A stretch of DNA of 7,886 nt. It comes from DATNFP01 sp035606335 (GTDB taxonomy: Bacteria; Bacteroidota; Bacteroidia; Chitinophagales; Chitinophagaceae). The notes under the pieces are model-generated. The model was not told the origin of the DNA and did no database searches. It saw only the letters and a program-made list of their open reading frames with translations. Of this stretch, positions 1 to 6,198 are shown piece by piece. The stretch lies in assembly GCA_035606335.1 (NCBI GenBank), contig DATNFP010000167.1, positions 1-7,886 on the forward strand. The letters run 5' to 3'. Position numbers and translations under genes: made by a program. Each line of letters begins with the position of its first letter. The first letter of the stretch is position 1.

Positions 1-1
1 C

Positions 2-208
2 ATTGTTCATATTAATATGCCGCAAGGGTTTGAGCAAGCGGCCATTAGGGTAATTAATGTATCAGGACAAGTTGAAAGTGTGATTGATGATAAAAGTGGA
101 ATAAACAGAACAATGAGATTAAATAATTTGCCTGATGGAGAATATGTATTGCAGGTATTGAATGCTGAGAAGATTTATAGCTATAAGATCGTTATTCATA
201 AAGAATAG
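2..208 (+). CDS. C-terminal fragment of a T9SS-sorted secreted protein (5' end outside window)
   Basis: The reading frame is open from the left edge and stops at TAG 206-208, giving the last 68 residues of a larger protein. The fragment matches, residue for residue in most places, the C-terminal domains of the two complete downstream paralogs: it has the INMPQGFEQAAIRV segment, the SGQVESVI turn, the NNLPDGEYVLQV core and a final strand ending in the basic tail HKE. This pattern (short beta-strands, a G-x-Y core, a basic end) is that of the type IX secretion C-terminal sorting domain (type A, Por secretion tail), which directs proteins across the outer membrane and is then usually removed. 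The ATG at 17 is internal, because the homology continues upstream of it to the window edge. The missing part is presumably another repeat protein like its neighbours; that is inference. Confidence is high for the domain and lower for the full architecture. Confidence 0.85.
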   Translation: MVHINMPQGFEQAAIRVINVSGQVESVIDDKSGINRTMRLNNLPDGEYVLQVLNAEKIYSYKIVIHKE

Positions 209-362
209 GAAAAGAGCGTTTTGATGATGCCAAAATGTTTTCAGCACACCAAATTGATTATCACTATTTTAAAATGCTCCTTTAAAATGTTTTTTTTAAA
301 TAAGGTGCAAGTAGAAAAATGTATTTACATTCAATTTAGTAGTTACCTATTAATCTTTACTT
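209..362. other. Intergenic spacer between first and second paralog
   Basis: These 154 bases are AT-rich and hold no convincing ORF. The direct repeat TTTAAAATG occurs at 268-276 and 281-289, and a run of eight T lies at 290-297. A loose stem (see the separate terminator entry) could end transcription of the first paralog. No TAnnTTTG element was found ahead of the ATG at 363; the nearest approach is ATTAATCTTTA at 349-359, which has the wrong spacing. There is also no clear Shine-Dalgarno sequence. The second paralog may therefore be read through from the first or use a promoter I cannot recognise. Confidence 0.5.
214..297 (+). terminator. Possible weak terminator after the first paralog
   Basis: GAGCGTTTT at 214-222 can pair with AAAATGCTC at 271-279 (nine pairs, one of them G-U; two further inner pairs are possible). 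A T8 tract follows at 290-297. The loop is long, about 48 bases, and the T-run begins ten bases past the stem, so this is not a canonical intrinsic terminator. It lies just after the TAG at 206-208, which is the right place for one. Confidence 0.25.
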
Positions 363-2006
363 ATGTTCAATTGCCTTTCTTTTAAAGCATATAAGGATAT
401 TATCTGCACTTTTATCTTAATTATATTTTCAATTGTTTGCAATGCGCAAGCCCCGGGTATAATATGGGCAAAAACTTATGGTGGAACCAAAGGAGATTTC
501 GGCAACTGCATACAAAACACATCCAATAACGGTTATATAATAGCCGGTTCAACGTATTCTAATGACGGGAATGTTACTGGTTTTCATGGTGGTAGTAATC
601 CAGATTTTTGGATTATTAATTTAAAAGATTCCAACATTGTATGGGAAGAAGCACTTGGTGGGTCTGATGTTGATATTGCTTATAGCATAGCAACAACAAC
701 TGACGGAGGATACATTGCAGCAGGGACTACCTCTTCTAATGATGGAGATGTAAAAGGCCTGCATGGAAATGAAGATATGTGGATTGTAAGATTATCGTCT
801 GGAGGTGCGATCCTATGGCAAAAGTGTTTAGGCGGCAGTCGTGGTGATGGAGCATATGCAATACAACAGACAACCGATGGTGGATATATTGTTGCAGGAA
901 CAACCAATTCTACAGATGGGGATGTAACGGGCTTACATGATACAACTGCCGGCTACAATGATATGTGGGTTGTAAAATTAGATGATACGGGTGCAATTAT
1001 ATGGCAAAAATGTTTAGGTGGAAGTTATAGTGAATTGGCATATTCCATTCAGCAAACAAAAGATGGTGGATATATAGTGGCAGGGTTTACCAACTCTGAC
1101 GATGGAGATGTGGCAGGATTACACAGCGCATCCGGTGTACTTGGTGACTATTGGATCGTAAAACTTAACGATACTGGGGGAATTCAATGGCAAAAATGTT
1201 TAGGCGGTTCTTTAGATGATCAGGCTTATTCAATTCAGCAAACAAAAGATGGCGGATACATAATAGCAGGTATGACTTATTCTACCGATGGGGATGTGAC
1301 AGGTAATCGTGGAAATGGAGATGCATGGATTGTAAAACTCACTGATTCAGGAAATATTAATTGGGAACGATGCTATGGGGGGACATCAATTGATGTAGCT
1401 TATTCGATACAACAAACAATTGATTCTGGTTACATCATCGCCGGGATTACAAGATCTAATGACGGAGATGTACATGGTAATCACGGCGATGATGACTACT
1501 GGACAATAAAACTTGCATCTGCGGGTGGCATAGAATGGCAAAAGTGTTTAGGGGGTTCATATGTGGACGATGCAAGCTGGATTACGCAAAATAGTGACGG
1601 TAGCTATGTTGTAATCGGCACTACATTATCGGTAGATGGGGAGGTTACCGGACTTCGAGACAGTACATTTACGGATCAGGACGGCGATATATGGGTAGTA
1701 AAGCTTGATAAAGACACAGTAACAGATACAATAACTAGCGTAGCTACTATTAGCATGCATGATGTTATAAAGGTTTATCCAACTATTGTAAGTGATGGCA
1801 CTGTTCATATTAATATGCCGCAAGGGCTTGAGCATGCCGCAGTAAGAGTAACCAATATGTCAGGACAAGTTGAAAGTGTAATAGGTGATAAAAATGGAAT
1901 AGATAGGGTAATTAATTTAAATAATTTGCCTGATGGAGAATATGTATTGCAGGTAGTAAATAAAGGAAAGGTTTATAGCTATAGGATTGTTATTCGTAAA
2001 GAGTAG
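363..2006 (+). CDS. Secreted seven-repeat beta-propeller-like protein with T9SS sorting domain (paralog 2)
   Basis: 547 aa. Residues 1-28 form a signal peptide: Lys8 and Lys11, a hydrophobic stretch at about 13-26, and a likely cut after Ala28 before Gln, a common Bacteroidota site. Residues 33-449 hold seven repeats of 58-62 residues, with key tryptophans at 35, 94, 152, 214, 276, 334 and 392. Each repeat runs W-x-K-C-L-G-G-S, then AYSIQQT-DGGYIVAG, then a DGDV-x-G loop, then D-x-W-I-V-K-L. Seven such WD-like beta units suggest a closed seven-bladed propeller. A Thr/Asp-rich linker (about 449-466) leads to a type IX sorting domain (about 467-547) ending RKE. Export to the cell surface or medium is inferred. 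No catalytic residues are recognisable, so the function (adhesion, glycan or protein binding) is unknown. It is about two-thirds identical by eye to the next gene, blade for blade. The start is set by the signal peptide. Confidence 0.88.
   Translation: MFNCLSFKAYKDIICTFILIIFSIVCNAQAPGIIWAKTYGGTKGDFGNCIQNTSNNGYIIAGSTYSNDGNVTGFHGGSNPDFWIINLKDSNIVWEEALGGSDVDIAYSIATTTDGGYIAAGTTSSNDGDVKGLHGNEDMWIVRLSSGGAILWQKCLGGSRGDGAYAIQQTTDGGYIVAGTTNSTDGDVTGLHDTTAGYNDMWVVKLDDTGAIIWQKCLGGSYSELAYSIQQTKDGGYIVAGFTNSDDGDVAGLHSASGVLGDYWIVKLNDTGGIQWQKCLGGSLDDQAYSIQQTKDGGYIIAGMTYSTDGDVTGNRGNGDAWIVKLTDSGNINWERCYGGTSIDVAYSIQQTIDSGYIIAGITRSNDGDVHGNHGDDDYWTIKLASAGGIEWQKCLGGSYVDDASWITQNSDGSYVVIGTTLSVDGEVTGLRDSTFTDQDGDIWVVKLDKDTVTDTITSVATISMHDVIKVYPTIVSDGTVHINMPQGLEHAAVRVTNMSGQVESVIGDKNGIDRVINLNNLPDGEYVLQVVNKGKVYSYRIVIRKE
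459..1709 (+). repeat. Seven tandem ~58-62 residue propeller repeats (paralog 2)
   Basis: The seven units start near residues 33, 92, 151, 213, 275, 333 and 391 of the protein. Units 3-7 carry Cys at the same place (155, 217, 279, 337, 395); units 1 and 2 have Thr or Ala there. The DGDV loop is present in units 2-6, is DGNV in unit 1, and is DGEV in unit 7. Loops before the W-I-V-K-L strand are longer in units 3, 4 and 7. Units 4 and 5 are the most alike in DNA. Confidence 0.85.
1698..2006 (+). repeat. Linker plus sorting-domain DNA block, copy in paralog 2
   Basis: This block is repeated at 3490-3801, and its last part also at 2-208. The first 93 bases (1698-1790) differ from 3490-3582 at only three places, all synonymous by my reading. 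A second stretch of about 57 bases, from ATAGATAGGG to TTGCAGGTA, is also identical. Blade-coding DNA upstream shows many more synonymous differences between the same two genes. Confidence 0.85.
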
Positions 2007-2154
2007 TAACGATTTTTTAAAAATTTTATTTATGTTATACCATGTTTATTATCATTGCTTAAATTCAAATCATTAATCTTTTTATAATAATATTTAAAAA
2101 ATCAGAAAGATATATTCAAATTTGTTTTGCTTTATCCCTAACATTTTTCTACCT
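2007..2154. other. Intergenic spacer between second and third paralog
   Basis: This stretch of 148 bases is strongly AT-rich. It contains A/T palindromic runs just after the stop (about 2013-2030), which could form only weak A-T stems, and the string ATTAATCTTT at 2072-2081, also seen ahead of the previous gene. No TAnnTTTG promoter element, Shine-Dalgarno sequence or GC-rich hairpin was found. An in-frame TTG at 2122 would extend the next gene but is judged non-coding (see that gene). Confidence 0.45.
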
Positions 2155-3801
2155 ATGAATTGTTATTACCCTTCTTTAAAAGTATATAAGAATATCATCT
2201 GTATTATTTTCTTCCTCTTATTTGCCATTAATGGCTACGGGCAAGGCCCTGATATAGTATGGGCAAAAACCTATGGCGGGACAAAGGGTGATTTTGGTAA
2301 CTGGATACAGCAAACGATCAATGATGGCTATATTGTTGTAGGTGGCACATACTCAAGTGATGGAGATGTGATAGGCTATCATGGCGGATTTGGGGAGGAT
2401 TTCTGGGTCGTTAATTTAAAAGATTCCAATATAGTTTGGGAGGAAGCATTGGGAGGTTCAGCTGATGATATTGCTTATAGCGTAGCTACAACTACAGATG
2501 CTGGCTATATTGTAGCGGGTCATACTTTCTCTATAGATGGTGATGTAATGGGTAATCATGGGGGTAGTGATATGTGGATAGTGAAACTATCATCGGGTGG
2601 TAGCATAGAATGGCAGAAATGCCTGGGAGGAAGTATGGATGAGAAGGCATATTCTATACAACAAACCAAGGATGGTGGGTATATAGTTGCAGGCAGCACA
2701 CTTTCTGACGATGGAGATGTAATAAGGACGCGTGTTCCCGCCGATAGTAGTCAGGATATGTGGATAGTTAAGCTAGATGATACAGGAAAAATACTATGGC
2801 AGAAGTGCCTGGGAGGGAGTTATAGTGAAGTAGCATGGTCAATTGCGCAAACTACGGATAATGGATATATTGTTGCAGGATCTACTAACTCGGATGACGG
2901 AGATGTTTCCGGGTATCATGGAACACCAAATTACAACGATGATTATTGGGTTGTGAAACTGGATGATACTGGGAAAATAACATGGCAGAGATGTTTAGGT
3001 GGATCTTTAGACGATCAGGCTTTGTCTGTTCAACAAACTATTGATGGTGCCTATATTGTCGCTGGTTCAGCTTACTCAAATGATGGAGACGTAAGCGGTA
3101 ATCATGGCGGTGCAGATACCTGGGTAGTAAAGCTAACCGATACCGGTATAATATGGGACAGATGTTACGGTGGCTCATCAGATGACGAGCCATGGTCAAT
3201 ACAACATACAAATGATGGTGGATATTTGGTATCGGCTACAACTACTTCTAATGATGGAGATGTAAGCGGCAATCATGGCGATCAGGACTATTGGCTCCTC
3301 AAGCTAGCGTCTACGGGTGGTATTGAATGGCAAAAATGCATAGGCGGCTCATATGTTGATAATGCAAATAATGCCATAGAATGTAATGACGGGAGCTATG
3401 CAATAGTTGGCTGGACCTTATCTTTTGATGGAGAAGTGAAAGGATATAGGGATTCTACATTTACCGATTTGGATGGAGATATGTGGATAGTAAAGCTTGA
3501 TAAAGACACTGTAACAGATACAATAACTAGCGTAGCTACTATTAGCATGCATGATGTTATAAAGGTATATCCAACTATCGTAAAAAATGGCATTGTTCAT
3601 ATTAATATGCCGCAAGGGTTTGAGCAAGCCGCAATAAGAGTAACCAACATATCAGGACAGGTTGCAAGTGTGATCGGTAATAATAATAATGGGATAGATA
3701 GGGTAATTAATTTAAATAATTTGCCTGATGGAGAATATGTATTGCAGGTATTGAATGCTGGGAAAACTTATAGTTATAAGGTCATTGTACACAAAGAGTA
3801 G
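2155..3801 (+). CDS. Secreted seven-repeat beta-propeller-like protein with T9SS sorting domain (paralog 3)
   Basis: 548 aa from the ATG at 2155. An in-frame TTG at 2122 would add 11 residues, but alignment with the preceding paralog (YKNIIC against YKDIIC in the signal peptide) places the natural start at or near the ATG. The signal peptide covers residues 1-29, with a hydrophobic core at about 14-25 and a likely cut before Gln30. Residues 34-449 form seven repeats with tryptophans at 36, 95, 153, 215, 277, 334 and 392. The linker and the type IX sorting domain (about 467-548, ending HKE) follow. Repeat n resembles repeat n of the previous gene (for example GGSYSE in unit 4, GGSLDDQA in unit 5, GGSYVD in unit 7), so the whole gene was duplicated rather than reshuffled. 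Unit 3 has lost the G-x-H-G loop found in its partner. Secretion is well supported; function is unknown. The stop is 72 bases before folD. Confidence 0.88.
   Translation: MNCYYPSLKVYKNIICIIFFLLFAINGYGQGPDIVWAKTYGGTKGDFGNWIQQTINDGYIVVGGTYSSDGDVIGYHGGFGEDFWVVNLKDSNIVWEEALGGSADDIAYSVATTTDAGYIVAGHTFSIDGDVMGNHGGSDMWIVKLSSGGSIEWQKCLGGSMDEKAYSIQQTKDGGYIVAGSTLSDDGDVIRTRVPADSSQDMWIVKLDDTGKILWQKCLGGSYSEVAWSIAQTTDNGYIVAGSTNSDDGDVSGYHGTPNYNDDYWVVKLDDTGKITWQRCLGGSLDDQALSVQQTIDGAYIVAGSAYSNDGDVSGNHGGADTWVVKLTDTGIIWDRCYGGSSDDEPWSIQHTNDGGYLVSATTTSNDGDVSGNHGDQDYWLLKLASTGGIEWQKCIGGSYVDNANNAIECNDGSYAIVGWTLSFDGEVKGYRDSTFTDLDGDMWIVKLDKDTVTDTITSVATISMHDVIKVYPTIVKNGIVHINMPQGFEQAAIRVTNISGQVASVIGNNNNGIDRVINLNNLPDGEYVLQVLNAGKTYSYKVIVHKE
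2254..3501 (+). repeat. Seven tandem propeller repeats (paralog 3)
   Basis: The units begin near residues 34, 93, 151, 213, 275, 333 and 391, each with W-x-x-x-x-G-G near its start and W-(I/V)-(V/L)-K-L near its end. Cysteines recur at 156, 218, 280, 337 and 395 (units 3-7). DGDV loops occur in units 1-6; unit 7 has DGEV and an extra Asp-rich insert, TDLDGD, at about 438-442. The loop of unit 3 (residues 190-199) is unrelated to the same loop in paralog 2. Confidence 0.85.
3490..3801 (+). repeat. Linker plus sorting-domain DNA block, copy in paralog 3
   Basis: This is the partner of 1698-2006. Parts of it match the first paralog even better: bases 3591-3629 equal 1-39 of the window, and 3712-3760 equal 119-167, both without a mismatch. 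An AAT-rich run at 3679-3689 encodes an extra Asn relative to the other copies, probably by slippage. Confidence 0.85.
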
Positions 3802-3861
3802 CAAAATTTCATATATCAAAGCTTGCCGGAAGGGTAAATCATTAAATATTGTGATTACCAT

Positions 3862-3869
3862 TATCTTTG
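3862..3869 (+). promoter_or_regulatory. Bacteroidota -7 promoter element (TATCTTTG) for folD
   Basis: TATCTTTG fits the TAnnTTTG consensus exactly and ends four bases before the folD ATG. No good TTTG -33 element lies 19-20 bases upstream. Transcription would begin within a few bases of the ATG, giving a nearly leaderless mRNA. It lies in the 72-base spacer after the third paralog and would serve folD-queE-uppP. Confidence 0.6.
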
Positions 3870-3873
3870 CGCC

Positions 3874-4761
3874 ATGCAAATTTTAGACGGCACAGCCGTA
3901 GCCGCACACATCAAAGAGCAGATAAAGAAGGAAGTGGATGAAATGAAGGCAAGAGGAGGTAAAACACCTCACCTTGCAGCCATACTGGTGGGTGAAAACC
4001 CTGCCAGCCAGGTATATGTAGGCTCTAAAGTGCGCACATGTAAGGAGCTGGGATTTGACTCAACCCTATTGCATTTTGATGCGAATATTTCTGAAAAGCA
4101 TTTATTGGAAAATATCAACAGGCTCAATGAGGATGAATCGGTAGATGGTATATTGGTACAATTGCCATTGCCAGGCCATATAGAGCCGGATATAATTATT
4201 AATAGCATTAATCCATTGAAAGATGTGGATGGTTTCCATCCCATCACCCAGGGGAAAATGTTGCTTGGCCAGCCATCTTTTTTGCCGGCAACCCCTTATG
4301 GCATTATGATGATGCTGGATCATTACAACATCAATACAGATGGCATGCATGCAGTGGTGATAGGCAGGAGCAATATTGTGGGTACACCGATGTCTATATT
4401 GCTAAGCAGAAACGGTAAGCCTGGAAATGCGACTGTGACGCTCTGCCACTCCAGAACAAAGAACCTGAAGGATATTACGATAACAGCCGATCTCATAGTG
4501 GCTGCAATAGGCAGACCACGATTTATAACAGCAGACATGGTGCGCGAAGGCGCTGTTGTAATAGATGTGGGAATGAACCGCATTGAGGACGATACACGCA
4601 AAAGCGGCACAAGACTGGTGGGTGACGTGGATTTTGATAATGTAGCCGAACTTTGCAGCTATATAACACCTGTCCCCAAAGGGGTAGGCCCGATGACAAT
4701 ATGCGGGCTCATGAAAAATACACTTACGGCTGCCAAGCTACCCAAGCCGAGATATAACTAA
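3874..4761 (+). CDS. folD: Bifunctional 5,10-methylene-THF dehydrogenase / 5,10-methenyl-THF cyclohydrolase
   Basis: 295 aa, the usual FolD length. It oxidises 5,10-methylene-tetrahydrofolate with NADP+ to the methenyl form and hydrolyses that to 10-formyl-tetrahydrofolate, used in purine and initiator tRNA formylation; it is cytosolic, usually a homodimer. The family marks are all present. The substrate and catalytic segment YVGSK (48-52) has the key Lys52, followed by a Cys at 56. The QLPLP segment is at 96-100 and KDVDGFHP at 116-123 with Asp119. The Rossmann dinucleotide loop GRSNIVGTP spans 164-172. The C-terminal signature PVPKGVGPMT is at 266-275. The start MQILDG is typical of the family, so the ATG at 3874 is secure despite having no Shine-Dalgarno sequence and lying next to the promoter element. 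It is the first gene of a tight folD-queE-uppP set. Confidence 0.97.
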   Translation: MQILDGTAVAAHIKEQIKKEVDEMKARGGKTPHLAAILVGENPASQVYVGSKVRTCKELGFDSTLLHFDANISEKHLLENINRLNEDESVDGILVQLPLPGHIEPDIIINSINPLKDVDGFHPITQGKMLLGQPSFLPATPYGIMMMLDHYNINTDGMHAVVIGRSNIVGTPMSILLSRNGKPGNATVTLCHSRTKNLKDITITADLIVAAIGRPRFITADMVREGAVVIDVGMNRIEDDTRKSGTRLVGDVDFDNVAELCSYITPVPKGVGPMTICGLMKNTLTAAKLPKPRYN

Positions 4762-4768
4762 ACGAATT

Positions 4769-5389
4769 GTGATAAAGACTGAGGAACATATATCGGTATA
4801 TTCTGTGATGGAGCACTTTTATACATTGCAGGGCGAGGGATATTATGCCGGACAGGCAGCATATTTTATTCGCCTGGGAGGTTGTGATGTGGGCTGTGTG
4901 TGGTGCGATGTGAAAGATAGCTGGGATGCAGGCAGGCACCCGCAAATGAATACTAAAGAAATAGTAGACATAGCAAAGCGATCTCCGGCGCGTATTGCTG
5001 TGATCACCGGTGGAGAACCTGCTATGTATGATCTTACAGCACTTAGTAATGCCTTGCATAAAGAAGGTTTTAGTGTACATATAGAAACGTCTGGTGCATA
5101 TCCTTTAAGTGGTTCTTTGGATTGGGTTACGTTATCTCCCAAAAAATTTAAAGCCCCACTCAAAGAATGTCTTGGGCAGGCTAATGAGCTTAAAGTAGTC
5201 ATTTACAATAAGTCGGATTTTACCTGGGCGGAGGAACATGAAAAGGCTGTCCATGAAAATTGTAAGCTGTATTTACAGCCGGAATGGAGCAAAAAAGAGC
5301 AAATTAACCCGCTGATAATAGAATATATTAAGCAACATCCGGAATGGCAATTATCTTTACAAACTCATAAATATATCAACATCCCATAG
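4769..5389 (+). CDS. queE: 7-carboxy-7-deazaguanine synthase (radical SAM)
   Basis: 206 aa, normal for QueE. It rearranges 6-carboxy-tetrahydropterin to 7-carboxy-7-deazaguanine, a radical-SAM step toward preQ0 and queuosine in tRNA (or deazapurine DNA modification); it is cytosolic. The N-terminal FYTLQGEG (17-24) is a QueE hallmark. Cys39, Cys43 and Cys46 form the CX3CX2C motif that binds the 4Fe-4S cluster, inside GGCDVGCVWCDVK. GGEP (81-84) is the SAM-contacting motif, and HIETSG follows. The start is taken as GTG 4769: the only nearby ATG (4808) leaves three residues before FYTLQGEG and would cut the first strand. The gene begins 7 bases after the folD stop and ends 3 bases before uppP, so it is probably co-transcribed and translationally coupled. 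No other queuosine gene is visible in the window. Confidence 0.94.
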   Translation: MIKTEEHISVYSVMEHFYTLQGEGYYAGQAAYFIRLGGCDVGCVWCDVKDSWDAGRHPQMNTKEIVDIAKRSPARIAVITGGEPAMYDLTALSNALHKEGFSVHIETSGAYPLSGSLDWVTLSPKKFKAPLKECLGQANELKVVIYNKSDFTWAEEHEKAVHENCKLYLQPEWSKKEQINPLIIEYIKQHPEWQLSLQTHKYINIP

Positions 5390-5392
5390 CGT

Positions 5393-6187
5393 ATGACCTG
5401 GTTACAAACCGTTATCTTAGGAGTGGTAGAAGGAATTACCGAATTTCTTCCCATCTCATCTACAGGGCACATGATCATTGTAAGCTCTATTATGGGCATT
5501 AATGAGGAAGCATTTACAAAATTGTTTGAAGTGTGTGTGCAGTTTGGAGCTATTCTTTCTGTGGTGGTATTGTACTGGAAAAAGTTCTTTGATTTCAGCA
5601 GGTTTGAGTTTTATTTAAAACTTGTTGCGGCATTTATACCTGCTGCCATTATGGGGGCATTGTTTTCTAAAAAAATAGATACACTGCTGGAAAGTAGCAT
5701 GGTTGTGGGAGTAAGCTTGCTGGTGGGTGGTATTATATTGCTGTTTATCGACTCGTTGTTTAAGAATAACTCTATAGATATGGACGGGGAGATAACATAT
5801 AAAAAAGCGTTCATTATTGGCTGCTTCCAGGTGTTGGCTATGATACCTGGAACATCGCGTAGTGCTGCCACAATAGTAGGCGGACTACAACAAAAGCTGA
5901 CACGTAAGCTGGCAGCTGAATTTTCGTTTTACCTGGCCGTGCCAACAATGTTTGCCGCTACGGTAAAAAAATTATGGGACTATCATAAGGAAGGGTTTAC
6001 ATTTCAGCCCGGGCAGATGAATATGCTGATAGTGGGAAATGTAATTGCTTTTATAGTGGCTATGATAGCTATCAGAACGTTTATCCAATATGTGCAAAAA
6101 CATACATTTCGAGCCTTCGGGATTTACCGCATTATAGCTGCAATAGCAATATTTGCACTAATGTTCGCCGGTTATATAAAGGCATAA
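5393..6187 (+). CDS. uppP: Undecaprenyl-diphosphatase (bacitracin resistance family, UppP/BacA)
   Basis: 264 aa integral inner-membrane protein. It removes a phosphate from undecaprenyl pyrophosphate to regenerate the lipid carrier for peptidoglycan and other envelope polymers, and family members confer bacitracin tolerance when abundant. The first conserved segment is near the N-terminus: Glu13 and Glu17 of the E-x-x-x-E motif, then FLPISSTGH (18-26) with Ser22, Ser23 and His26. The second is PGTSRS (152-157) with Arg156, the expected catalytic arginine. Several hydrophobic segments are clear (about 45-60, 74-90, 103-121, 138-152, 211-228, 243-261). The FRAFGIYRI C-terminal motif is also typical. 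The ATG at 5393 lies three bases after the queE stop. The gene is last of the folD-queE-uppP set and faces ald tail to tail with 11 bases between the stops. Confidence 0.96.
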   Translation: MTWLQTVILGVVEGITEFLPISSTGHMIIVSSIMGINEEAFTKLFEVCVQFGAILSVVVLYWKKFFDFSRFEFYLKLVAAFIPAAIMGALFSKKIDTLLESSMVVGVSLLVGGIILLFIDSLFKNNSIDMDGEITYKKAFIIGCFQVLAMIPGTSRSAATIVGGLQQKLTRKLAAEFSFYLAVPTMFAATVKKLWDYHKEGFTFQPGQMNMLIVGNVIAFIVAMIAIRTFIQYVQKHTFRAFGIYRIIAAIAIFALMFAGYIKA

Positions 6188-6198
6188 TTTCGAAAAGA

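Noticed and set aside
349..359. ATTAATCTTT shared ahead of paralogs 2 and 3 as a promoter
   Set aside because: It lies 4 bases from one start codon and 73 from the other, and does not match TAnnTTTG; in such AT-rich DNA the match can be chance or leftover homology.
363..460. Lipoprotein signal peptide for the second paralog because of Cys26
   Set aside because: The residues before Cys26 (S-I-V) do not fit a lipobox, the partner paralog has no Cys there, and the A-Q junction fits signal peptidase I.
680..907. Minus-strand open frame inside the second paralog, and similar ones at 1626-1835, 3396-3593 and 3418-3627
   Set aside because: They are antisense shadows of the repeat and sorting-domain code; similar shadows at 1626-1835 and 3418-3627 arise because the sense DNA is duplicated. 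No start signal or family resemblance.
459..3501. CRISPR-like or mobile repeat array
   Set aside because: The periodicity of about 175-185 bases follows protein repeats in one open frame, with no conserved DNA repeats or spacers, terminal repeats or transposase.
3802..3861. Intrinsic terminator between the third paralog and folD
   Set aside because: The GCTTGCCGGAAGGG stretch can form only about three pairs and has no following T-run.
3969..5202. Several minus-strand frames opposite folD and queE
   Set aside because: The sense strand encodes complete, motif-rich enzymes; the antisense translations are low-complexity Ser/Thr/Ile text without domains.
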